From NCBI RefSeq assembly GCF_014490555.1, contig NZ_CP061032.1:124001-188000 (forward strand): a stretch of 64,000 nucleotides of DNA. Direction: 5' to 3'. The translations under genes and the position numbers were made by a program. A model generated the notes under the pieces. That model was not told the DNA's origin. It made no database searches and saw nothing but the letters and a program-made list of their open reading frames with translations. Within the stretch, counting starts at the first letter, position 1. Each line of letters opens with the position of its first letter. Source of the stretch: Corynebacterium lujinxingii. GTDB taxonomy: Bacteria > Actinomycetota > Actinomycetes > Mycobacteriales > Mycobacteriaceae. Below, piece after piece: positions 40,891-51,400 of the stretch.

Positions 40891-43797
40891 TTAGGGCTCC
40901 TTCGTGATAACCGGTTGCGGGTCGTGCGCCGGGTTGATCGGTTCGGGGTGGGCGTCCACCGGGTTTTCCGGCGGCAGCGGCTCGGGGATGCTCGGCAGCG
41001 GGTTTTCGGCCTCGTCGCGCGAGTAGTCCAAATCCGACAGGTCGGCGCCGGGGCGCAGGTAGCCGCCGAGCGCGTTGATTGCGGCGGTAACCATGCCGAG
41101 CACGGCGAGGTAGATGCCGAAGTCGAAGATCAGCGAGGTGGTCAGGTGCTCGCCGGCGATCTCGCCGTGGATGGCGTACATGAACCCGCCTTCGATGAAG
41201 CCGAGGAAGCCGGACGCGATGGCAATGATGATGCCCCAGCCAATCAGGCGGATCGGGGTAAAGTTTTCTACCACGTCCGCGTCGGAGCCGCGCGCCAGGT
41301 AGTTCAGGGCGAACGCGGTGGCGAGCACGAGCGCTGCGACGAAGCCGCCGCCGGGCGCGGTGTGGCCGCGGAAGAAGATGAGCACGGATAGCACGATCAA
41401 GACCGGCACCACGAGGGCGGAGGCCTTGCGCAGCGGGATGGAGTTGAGCTGCGACTGGCCGAACGGGCGCGGGCGTGTGCCGGCCTCGAACACGTGGCGC
41501 GGCACGGAGGACACGACCGCGGCAATGACCACGGCGGCCATGCCGAGCACGGAGAGTTCGCCGAGGGTATCGAAGCCACGGAACTCCACGATGATCACCG
41601 CGACGATGTTATCCGCGCCGGTGACCTCGCCGCCTTCGGTGAGGTACCACTCGGCGAGTTCGGAACGCCCGCGGCGGCCGGTGAGACCGTACACGCCGAA
41701 GAAGGCGACCAGGCCGGCCAGCAACGCGAAGACAGCAGCGAGTGCTTTACGACGAGGCTTCGTCTCCGGGAACATCCGCGGCTGGAAGCGCAGCACGAGG
41801 AGGATGACCACGACGGTGAGCGACTCGACGAGTAACTGGGTCAGCGCCACGTCCGGCGCGCCGAGCATGAACATCTGCAGCGTCATGCCCACGCCGACGG
41901 TGCCGAGCAGTACCGCGGAGGCGAGGCGGGAGCGGGTGAACACCATGCCGAGGACCGACATGGCGATGATGGCGAACGGGATGAGGTCCCACCACACGTC
42001 GATGCCCTCGGCGCGCGGTGCCGGGGTCACACCGTCGATGCCGTCGGAAAACAGCAGGACGGTCAATCCCATGCCCACCACGGAAGCTAGCAGCGGGAAG
42101 AGATGGCGCGACGGGTTGAAGCCGTCCGACAGGGAGCCGAGCTGCTTGCCAAACTCGGACATGCCGCGGGTGGTCCAGGACAGCACCTCGGGGCCGTTGG
42201 CCGGCAACAATTCCTTGTTGCGCAGGGCCTCGAAGACCGGCTTGCGCACGAAGATGAACGCGATGCCGGCGACCAGCACGAGCAGGGACACGATAAACGG
42301 CGGGGTGACGCCGTGCCACAACGCGAGGTGGGTTTCGAAGGTGTCGTCGCCGGTGATCGCGCGCACGCCTGCGGAGACCGGGTTGTCCACCCAGAACAGC
42401 ATGAACGGAAGGACGACGGACATCCAGCCCGGCAGTGCGGCCGGCAGCCACAGCGCGACCGGGGCCTCGTGGACGCCCGACATATCCTTCGGGCCGTCGA
42501 CAAACGCGCCGAAGACGATCTTCAGCGAGTACAGGAAGGTGAGGAACGCCGCGAAACCGGCGACGATGAGCAGCACCATGCCGTAGGGGGTCTCGTGGAA
42601 GGCGTCCAGGATGGATTCCTTGGACACGAAGCCGAACAGCGGTGGCACCGCGGCCATAGAGGCGGCGGCGACGGCGGTGGAGACAAACGTGAACGGCATC
42701 TTGTCGTAAAGCTTGCCCAGGCGACGCATGTCGCGGGTGCCGGCCTCGTGGTCGACAACACCGATGAGCATGAACAGCGAGGACTTGAACAGCGCGTGCG
42801 CGAGCGTGTGGGTCAGTGCGGCGGCCAGGCCAAGCGGAGAGCCCACGCCGATGGCGGCGACGATCCAGCCCAGGTGGGACACGGTGGAGTACGCGGTCAG
42901 GTGCTTCAGGTCGGTCTTCGTGATGGCGAAGGTGGCCGACATAATCGCGGTGAACAAGCCGAAAACGACCAGCACGACGTTCCAGGCGGCGACGTCGCTA
43001 AAGATCGTCGAGAAGCGCAGCAGCACGTAGATGCCGGCTTTGACCACGGCCGCGGCGTGGAGGAACGCGGAGACCGGCGTGGCGGCTGCCATCGCCTCCG
43101 GCAGCCAGAAGTGGAACGGGAACTGCGCGGCCTTGGTGAAAGCGGAAAACGCGATCAGCAGCGCCACCACGACGGTGACGCGGTTGTCGCCCCACACGTC
43201 CGAGGCGAGGATCTCTGCGAGGTGCGTCGTGCCCGCCTGCACCGACGCGACCGCAAGGCCCGCCAGTAGAGTCAGACCACCGAAGAAGGTGAGGATGAGC
43301 GTGCGGTAGGAGCCGGCCTCGCCGGACGAGCCGGAGCGCGCGATGAGCATGAACGACGCGATGGAGACGAGCTCCCAGGCGATGAAGAGGAGCACGGTGT
43401 CGTCGGCAAGCACAAGCAACAGCACGGACAGCGTGAACGCGGTCATGATGGTGTAGAAACTCGTGTTGCCGTCGCGCTTCGGCAGGTAGGCGGCGGAGTA
43501 GAGGAACACGACACCGCCGATGACCAGGGCGAGGAGTGCGAAGAAGATGCCGAGGCCATCGGCACGCAACGCGAAGTCGATCGACGTGCCTGTGCCCATC
43601 ACATCGTGTGCCCACGTGCGAGTCCAGGTGAGGTCTGTGCCCTGGGCGACGGAAGTAAATTTCGAGCCCAGCACGGCCGCGGCGGCGAAAAGAAGCGCCG
43701 CGAGCGGGTACCCGGCCTTCCTGTCTATGGCGCGCACCAGCACCGGGGAAAGCACCACCGTTGCTGCCACGAGCCCGATGACAAGGGGAAGAGTCAT
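40891..43797 (-). CDS. mnhA: Na+/H+ antiporter subunit MnhA/MrpA with fused MnhB domain
   Basis: A 968-residue membrane protein, the largest subunit of the multi-gene cation/proton antiporter. The N-terminal about 600 residues are NuoL-like with about 16 TM helices, including LFIAWELVSIASF (membrane glutamate) and KAAQFPFHFWLPEAM (lysine helix). The next part is the MrpA-specific extension, and residues about 780-930 match MrpB (FFRGHTAPGGGFVAALV), giving the A-B fusion usual in Actinobacteria. No separate mnhB exists in the operon, which agrees. Shine-Dalgarno aaaggg and an upstream promoter are visible. Confidence 0.93.
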   Translation of the reverse strand: MTLPLVIGLVAATVVLSPVLVRAIDRKAGYPLAALLFAAAAVLGSKFTSVAQGTDLTWTRTWAHDVMGTGTSIDFALRADGLGIFFALLALVIGGVVFLYSAAYLPKRDGNTSFYTIMTAFTLSVLLLVLADDTVLLFIAWELVSIASFMLIARSGSSGEAGSYRTLILTFFGGLTLLAGLAVASVQAGTTHLAEILASDVWGDNRVTVVVALLIAFSAFTKAAQFPFHFWLPEAMAAATPVSAFLHAAAVVKAGIYVLLRFSTIFSDVAAWNVVLVVFGLFTAIMSATFAITKTDLKHLTAYSTVSHLGWIVAAIGVGSPLGLAAALTHTLAHALFKSSLFMLIGVVDHEAGTRDMRRLGKLYDKMPFTFVSTAVAAASMAAVPPLFGFVSKESILDAFHETPYGMVLLIVAGFAAFLTFLYSLKIVFGAFVDGPKDMSGVHEAPVALWLPAALPGWMSVVLPFMLFWVDNPVSAGVRAITGDDTFETHLALWHGVTPPFIVSLLVLVAGIAFIFVRKPVFEALRNKELLPANGPEVLSWTTRGMSEFGKQLGSLSDGFNPSRHLFPLLASVVGMGLTVLLFSDGIDGVTPAPRAEGIDVWWDLIPFAIIAMSVLGMVFTRSRLASAVLLGTVGVGMTLQMFMLGAPDVALTQLLVESLTVVVILLVLRFQPRMFPETKPRRKALAAVFALLAGLVAFFGVYGLTGRRGRSELAEWYLTEGGEVTGADNIVAVIIVEFRGFDTLGELSVLGMAAVVIAAVVSSVPRHVFEAGTRPRPFGQSQLNSIPLRKASALVVPVLIVLSVLIFFRGHTAPGGGFVAALVLATAFALNYLARGSDADVVENFTPIRLIGWGIIIAIASGFLGFIEGGFMYAIHGEIAGEHLTTSLIFDFGIYLAVLGMVTAAINALGGYLRPGADLSDLDYSRDEAENPLPSIPEPLPPENPVDAHPEPINPAHDPQPVITKEP

Positions 43798-43828
43798 GGT
43801 GAACCCTTTTCAATGCATTTTTGGGGGA

Positions 43829-43857
43829 TTTGTACGGAACGCTAAAGACAGTATCAA
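43829..43857 (-). promoter_or_regulatory. Promoter of the mnh operon
   Basis: On the minus strand TTGATA (43857-43852) and TACAAA (43834-43829) are separated by 17 bases, a good SigA-type promoter. It lies about 30 nt upstream of the mnhA start. Confidence 0.6.
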
Positions 43858-43943
43858 TACATGGGGGATGGCTCTAACCCTACGAAGGCGGTGGGCGGTG
43901 CGCCTCCCGCAGGGCAACGCAGGTGAGTGCTAAGAACAGTCCC

Positions 43944-45332
43944 ATGAAATCGGGCAATGCTCTGCGGTTGGTGTGCGCCTTACTGGCGCTTGTGGTCGGC
44001 GCGTTTTTGCCGATGAGTCCCGCGTCCACGTGGGCGAACGCGGCGCGGGATTCGGAGGTCTCCGGCGCCCCGCAAGTGGGCCCGGACAATCTTGGCGACG
44101 CACGCCGGGCCGCAGGCGAGGCCGGCCAGCAGGCGAAGGTGCTCGAGGAGGGGGCAAGCCAGCTTGCCGATGGCATCGGGGAGGCCCAAGAGCAGACCCA
44201 GCAGCTTATCGACGCCCTCACGGCCGCCCAGACTGGCTCCCAGCAACTTTCCGACGGCATGGTCCAGCTCCAGGCGGGCACTGGCCAACTTGGGGCCGGC
44301 GCGACCCAGCTGGCAGACTCCATCGGGGAGGTCGTTGGCCAGGTCACCGGCTTCGAGGCCGTGCGCGGCCAGGTGGTCGGCGCGATCGACCGGACCCTCG
44401 AAGAGCTCAAGGATGCGAAGGATCCGGAGGCAGTCCAGGCCCGAGAATCCCTGCGAGGGCTGCGGGAGCAAGCACAGACCGCTCAGTTGCCGCCGGATGT
44501 TGTGACGAAGATGAACCAGCTTCGCGACGGCTCACGCGACCTCGCCAACCAGCTTGCCGTACCCGGCTACGAGTTTCACGACGGAATATATACAGCCACA
44601 AACGGCTCAGCTGAGCTTGCGCGCGGGTTGGCGGAGCTGCAATCGCAAACCTCGCAGGCGACAGGTGGCATCGACGAACTCGTTGCCGGCGTGGGCAAGA
44701 TCGACCACATGGCCGGGCTCAACGCCGAGAAGGTTTCCGCGGTACGCGCAGCGCTGCCGGTGCCAGCAGTAGCGCAGAATGCGCAGGAGGGCGAGGACTC
44801 CGGCTCCACTCTCGCTCCAGTGGCCGCGATGCTGCTTGCGGTGCTTGCGGTATTCGGTGGCACAGCGTTGGCGGTTGCGGCGTGGTTTGCTGCAGGTAGG
44901 CGTTGGTGGATATTCGGGGTGGGTTCAACTCTTATCGCATGTGCCGGCGCGATTCTCGCGTGGGTGCTGGGGTCTGGGCTGGACCTCAGCGCGACGCTGT
45001 TAGTTTTCGCTGGAATGCTCGGGGGAACCCTGGCTTCCTCCGGTCTGGCGTACGTGTTACTCCTGCTGCTCCCGGCAGGTGTCGGTATGGCAATGGCGGG
45101 GGTGTTGTCGGTTGTCCAGGCTGCGCTCGTCGGGTGGGTGTGGCGGACTGCCACCACCAGTGGGGTACCAGCAACGCTGGTGGCGATCTCTCAGGCCACG
45201 CCAATGCACTGGGCCACGACGGTGATTTCTGCGGCCGGAAACGGAGGGGATTACCGGAGTGTGGTTTCGGCGTTCCTGCTCAGCGCGATGCTCACCGCAG
45301 CGGGTTTAGCAGGCTCGAAGGGTCGCGAGTAG
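43944..45332 (+). CDS. Membrane protein with Q/G-repeat coiled coil and C-terminal TM domain
   Basis: A 462-residue protein. A signal-like hydrophobic N-terminus (residues 3-30) is followed by an extracytoplasmic helical region with repeated QLADGI, QLSDGM, QLGAGA and QLAVPG segments like those in YhgE/Pip proteins. Residues about 290-460 contain about six TM helices resembling the ABC-2-type membrane part of those proteins. It is shorter than YhgE/Pip (about 700-900 residues), so it may be a reduced relative. Start is ATG 43944 (TAAGAA 7 nt upstream) or GTG 43923. It precedes the giant adhesin gene; function unknown. Confidence 0.6.
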   Translation: MKSGNALRLVCALLALVVGAFLPMSPASTWANAARDSEVSGAPQVGPDNLGDARRAAGEAGQQAKVLEEGASQLADGIGEAQEQTQQLIDALTAAQTGSQQLSDGMVQLQAGTGQLGAGATQLADSIGEVVGQVTGFEAVRGQVVGAIDRTLEELKDAKDPEAVQARESLRGLREQAQTAQLPPDVVTKMNQLRDGSRDLANQLAVPGYEFHDGIYTATNGSAELARGLAELQSQTSQATGGIDELVAGVGKIDHMAGLNAEKVSAVRAALPVPAVAQNAQEGEDSGSTLAPVAAMLLAVLAVFGGTALAVAAWFAAGRRWWIFGVGSTLIACAGAILAWVLGSGLDLSATLLVFAGMLGGTLASSGLAYVLLLLLPAGVGMAMAGVLSVVQAALVGWVWRTATTSGVPATLVAISQATPMHWATTVISAAGNGGDYRSVVSAFLLSAMLTAAGLAGSKGRE

Positions 45333-45346
45333 GCGGAAAAATCTTT

Positions 45347-45376
45347 TTGGCGCGTGTAGCCAAACATCGCTAAGAT
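45347..45376 (+). promoter_or_regulatory. Likely promoter of the giant adhesin gene
   Basis: TTGGCG (45347-45352) and TAAGAT (45371-45376) are 18 bases apart. Transcription would start near 45383, giving a 5' leader of about 57 nt that contains one GCTTATCGACG copy of the dispersed word (45399). Confidence 0.5.
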
Positions 45377-45439
45377 GTGATGTTAACTATCGCCAGCCGC
45401 TTATCGACGGCTCGAGGCATCGCTACGTAAGGAGCTCAC

Positions 45440-48400
45440 GTGCCCAAAAACGACCGCGCATTTAGCGCCCGCCGTTCCGGCGTCATTATTACATCCACCA
45501 TCGCGCTCGCCCTCGGCGGCGCGGCAATCGTGGCGCCGTCCACCGCCGCAGCTGAGAACGTCCGCTACACCGACACGCAAGAACCTGTCGAGCCGAAGCA
45601 GTCCGAGCTCAACAGCACGGCGTTGACCTGTGGCGCCACGCTCACTGACACTGATTCGTCGAACTCGGGCCTCAGCTACGAGCGGCGTGTGCCGGGCATG
45701 GCAAACGGTACGGACCGCAACTTCGGCCTCCAGGTCACGGCGGACACCTCCGGCGAGCGCACGTTCAACTTCTTGAATGTCGTCGACGGCCCGAATAACC
45801 CCCCGATTTCGGGCAGAACGGTAACACTTCCCCCGCTGCAGCCGGGCGACACGATCGGACCCTCCGCGACGGGGACCGTGAACTACGTCGAGGACGTGCC
45901 CGATATGGTCATCAAACCGCCGGCACGCGGCGAGACGGCCCGGAAGTTCAGAGCGGATATGGATCTCACCGAGGGCCAGGTGGATCAGATCGCCAACGAT
46001 GGCATGACCATCGGGTGGAAGGGCCAGTACAACGATGACTGGAAGGCAGATTACGGCTACTTCTTCTCCAAGAGTGGCGAATTTTTAGTCAACGGCGTTG
46101 TCAACCCGTGGCCGAGCGAGAACGCCGACTGCTCCCCGATCACCATTGATTGGGCTGACCAGCTGGATACCGACAACTTCGAAGCCACGGTAATCCAGCC
46201 GGGTGAGACCGTGAGGGTCGGTACCGTCTCCGCGGACGAGGATTCCGTCGAGCGCCTCCGCTTCATCGCGAAGGATCCCGACGGCAATGAGGTCCCGGGT
46301 GAGATCACCCGCGAGGGCAACGACATCTACTGGACGATGGCGGACTACATCGAGGGCCAGCCCGCATACACGCAGACCGACAAGCTCAAGTTCGAGATGA
46401 TCGCGATGCCGCGCAACTTGGAGGGGTTGAAGGATGCTGCCGAAGCCAACGGTAGCCTGCGAGATACGGTTTATGACTCCAGCCTCGCGCCCAAGCGATA
46501 CACTTCGCCCGAGACCATCTCGACGAACACCTTCGACATCGACGATGCGAAGAATCACGACCCGAACTACGACTCCCGCCAGCAGAACATCACTTCTGGT
46601 GTTGCGAACAATGCTCCGACCGAGGGGCGCCAAACCCGCACCTTCACCAACGTCGCGGACTCCAACGGCGACACGCTCACAGACCTGGTGAATAAGTACA
46701 ACGCGGAAATCGAGCTCGACGACTCGAACGTCTATGAGGGCTGGGACGCGTACTTCCGTGATCCGGATAACGGCGACTACACCGTGGTCGTCGAATCCCC
46801 CGCGGGTACTGATGCACGCCCGGGCAGCTTCGCACAGCCGATTGTGAAGGTGACGTACTCCAACGGCACGCAGGACATCATTCCGCTGCTGGTCATCGTG
46901 GACCCGAACAACACCCAGACCACTGACGTGGTCTACCCGCCTGAGACCATCCGTGGAATCATCGGCGCGACTATGACGTCGCCAGCGCCGACGCTCAAGC
47001 GTGTGATCGGCAAGAACCAAAAGCCGGTTAAGCCTGCGTCCTACACGGTTGACCCGGCCACTGTGCCTGCAGGGTGGACCATCAACGTAGCCGGAGACGG
47101 CACCGTGACCGCGACTTCGCCCGAAGGTGCGGCGGCGGGCGACATGGCCCGCCCGAAGATCACCGCGACCTACCCGGACGGCACCGTCGACGAGCGCGAG
47201 CTAACCTTCCTGGTCGGCGACGACGCCTCTCTGAACAGCCCGTCGTACCCGGTGAAGGTGACGAAACCGGGTGAACCTGTGAGCCGCCAGATCCAGGACG
47301 CCCCCGAGGGCGTCACCTTCACCCTGGACAGCGACGAGGTTGACGGCTGGACCTACTCCATCGACCCGACCGGCGCCGTCACCGTCACCCCGCCCGCTGA
47401 CGCGCAGGGCGGCGACCGGAAGGCGAACACCGTGACGGTGACCTACCCGGATGGCACCACCGACGTCGTGCCGGTGGATACCGTTGTCGCTCACTCCTTC
47501 AACTACGAGGCGGAACCGCACTACCCGCCGGAAACCGCGTACCCGGGTGAGCAAATCACCTCCCCGCTGAGCGTGGATAAACCGGACGAAGTCGGATACG
47601 CCGCACAGAAGCCGTTCGTCATCGATCCGGGCGCCAACTTCACCGCTACCGGTGAGAACAACGAGTTCGGCAACCCGACCTACAAGGTCTCGACCCAGAA
47701 CGGCGAATGGACAGTCAGCCTGGACGATGAGGGCAACGTCATCTCCGAGATCCCGGAGACCGCGAAGGACGGTGACACTGTCTCCGTTAAGGTGCAGGTG
47801 ACCTACGAAGACGGCTCCGCCGACGAGACCGAGGCTGTGGTCAACGTGAAGCGGTCGACCCGACCGATCCCGTTTGACGTGGAATACGTCTACGACGACA
47901 CAATTCCCGCCGGCGAGTACAAGGTCGTTACCGAGGGCGTTGCCGGCGAGGAATATCAACAGCGCGACGGCACCTGGAAGCGCACCGCGGAGCCGACCAA
48001 CGAGGTCGTACACGTAGGCATCAAGCCCGCCGAGGCGACGTCCAACGTGACTTGGACCGCCCCGATTCCGTACAGCACAATCATTAGCCCGAACCCGGAA
48101 CTCGCACCGGGTGAGACCAAGGTTGTGCAGCAGGGCGCCGCCGGTGAGCGCACTTACACCGCTATCTTCCGCTCCGTCGGTGATGAGTCGTACGTTGTCC
48201 AGTCGACCGACACGAAGGATCCGGTCCAGGAAAAAATCGAGTACGGCCCGCGCCTGGACGAGCAAGAGCTGGTCACTGAGACCACGCGAAAGATCCCGTT
48301 CGAGACGCAGATCATTCCGGACGACACGTTGGCGGCGGGTACGCAGGTCGTCGATAAGCAGGGCGTCGTCGGCGAAGAAACCGTGACCTCGAAGCAGAAG

Positions 48401-51400
48401 CTTGTCGACGGCAAGCCCTCCGGTGACCCGGTGGTCGAGACCACCATCGTGACCCAGAAAGAGGATGCTGTCATCCGTGTGGGCACGAAGACCGAGGGGT
48501 CGAACACGGTAGAGCACACGGAGCCGGTGCCGTATGAGACGAAGGTTGAGTACGACCCGGAGATGCCGGCTGGCACCTATGAGGTTGTGACGCCGGGTAA
48601 GGCTGGCGAGAAGACCGTCAAGGTGACTCAGACCATCGTCAACAGCGAGGTCACCGACACACAGCGTGAGGAGACGGTGACCTCCCAGCCGACCACCGAG
48701 GTGATCAAGGTCGGCACCAAGCAGGCGACTGCGACCGACAAGGTGGAGTGGACGGAGCCGATTCCGTTCTCCACGGTGGTGCGCCCGAACCCGGATTTGA
48801 AGCCGGGTGAGGTTGTGACCGTGCAGGAGGGTGTCAACGGCGAGGCGACGTACACCGCGACGTTTGAGGGCACCAACGGCCAGGCCGCGGTGAAGGAGTC
48901 GAAGGACCGCACCGAGCCGACCGACAAGATTGTCGAGTACGGTCCGACAATTGCGGACCAGACGCTGACCAGCACCACGACAAACCCGGTGCCGTTCAAC
49001 ACGACGTTTGTGGCGGATCCGACGCTGCCGGCGGGTGAGCAAGTCGTCGATAAGCAGGGCGAGAACGGTGTGGACACCGTGACTGCGACGCAGGAGATCA
49101 AGGACGGCAAGCCGGTTGGCAAGCCGACGATCACAACCGAGCGCACCAAGGAGCCGGTTGACGCGGTTGTTCGTGTGGGCACGAAGACCGAGGGCCAGAC
49201 TGTGCACTCGGTTGAGACCGTGATTCCGTTCGAGGTTGAGGTTGTGTACGACCCAACCCTTGCCCCGGGCGAGCAGAAGGTGACTCAGGAGGGTGTTCCG
49301 GGTACCAAGAAGGTGACGGTTACGCAGCCGGTTGTGAACAGCCAGCCGAGCGGTGAGGCCACCACTACCGAGGAGACGGTGAAGGAGCCGACCAAGAAAA
49401 TCATCGCGGTTGGTACCAAGCCTGCTGAGGCCTCCAACCAGGTGACCTGGACTGTTGACACTCCGTACAACACCGTCGTACGCCCGAACCCAGAGCTGAA
49501 GCCGGGTGAGGTGAAGACCGTCCAAGAGGGCGAGTACGGCGAGAAGAAGTACACCGCTGACTTTAAGTCGGTCGGTGCGGATTCCACCGTGACGCCGACG
49601 GAAGAGCAGACCAAGGCTCCGAAGGACCAGATCATCGAGTACGGTCCGACGATCGATGACCAGACGCTGACGTCGACGACGACGAACCCGGTGCCGTTCA
49701 ACACCACGTTTGTGGCGGATCCGACGTTGGCTGCGGGTGAGCAGGTCGTCGATAAGCAGGGCGAGAACGGTGTCGACACGATCACCTCTGTCCAGGAGAT
49801 CAAGGACGGCAAGCCTGTTGGCGAGCCTAAGGTGACCACTGAGCGCACCAAGGAGCCGGTTGACGCGGTTGTTCGTGTGGGCACGAAGACCGACAGCACT
49901 AACGCTTTCGAGTACACCGAGCCGGTCCCGTACGAGACGAAGATCGAGTACGACCCGACGCTTGCGGCTGGCGAGTACAAGGTTGTGACACCGGGTAAGG
50001 CTGGTGAGAAGACCGTCAAGGTGACCCAGACCATCGTCAACAGTGAGGTCACTGACACCCAGCGTGAAGAGAACGTGTCCACGCAGCCGACCACCGAGGT
50101 GATCAAGGTTGGCACGAAGCAGGCAACTGCTACCGACAAGGTGGAGTGGACTGAGCCGATTCCGTTCTCCACGGTCGTGCGCCCGAACCCGGATCTGAAG
50201 CCGGGCGAGGTTGTGACTGTCCAGGAGGGCGTCAACGGCGAGGCGACCTACACCGCGACGTTTGAGGGCACCAACGGCCAGGCCACGGTGACTGAGTCGA
50301 AGGACCGCACTGAGCCAACGCAGCAGATCATCGAGTACGGTCCGTCGATCGATGACCAGACGCTGACCACCACGACGACGAACCCGGTTCCGTTCAACAC
50401 CACCTTCGTGGCTGACCCGAACTTGCCGGTTGGCCAGCAGAAGGTTGAGAAGCAGGGCGAGAACGGTGTCGACACGATCACCTCTGTCCAGGAGATCAAG
50501 GACGGCAAGCCGGTTGGCGAGCCGAAGGTGACCACTGAGCGCACCAAGGAGCCGGTCGACGCGGTTGTTCGTGTGGGCACAAAGACCGAGGGCCAGACTG
50601 TGAACTCGGTTGAGACCGTGATTCCGTTCGAGGTTGAGGTTGTGTACGACCCAACCCTTGCCCCGGGCGAGCAGAAGGTGACTCAGGAGGGTGTTCCGGG
50701 TACTAAGAAGGTGACGGTTACGCAGCCGGTTGTGAACAGCCAGCCGGACGGTGAGGCCACCACTACCGAGGAGATTGTGAAGGAGCCGACCAAGAAGATC
50801 ATCGCGGTTGGTACCAAACCTGCTGAGGCCTCCAGCCAGGTGACCTGGACTGTTGACACTCCGTACAACACCGTCGTTCGCCCGAACACAGAGCTGAAGC
50901 CGGGCGAGGTGAAGACCGTCCAAGAGGGCGAGTACGGCGAGAAGAAGTACACCGCTGACTTTAAGTCGGTCGGTGCGGATTCCACCGTGACGCCGACGGA
51001 AGAGCAGACCAAGGCTCCGAAGGACCAGATCATCGAGTACGGTCCGACGATCGATGACCAGACGCTGACGTCGACGACGACGAACCCGGTGCCGTTCAAC
51101 ACCACGTTTGTGGCGGATCCGACGTTGGCTGCGGGTGAGCAGGTCGTCGATAAGCAGGGCGAGAACGGTGTCGACACGATCACCTCTGTCCAGGAGATCA
51201 AGGACGGCAAGCCTGTTGGCGAGCCTAAGGTGACCACTGAGCGCACCAAGGAGCCGGTTGACGCGGTTGTTCGTGTGGGCACGAAGACCGACAGCACTAA
51301 CGCTTTCGAGTACACCGAGCCGGTCCCGTACGAGACGAAGATCGAGTACGACCCGACGCTTGCGGCTGGCGAGTACAAGGTTGTGACACCGGGTAAGGCT

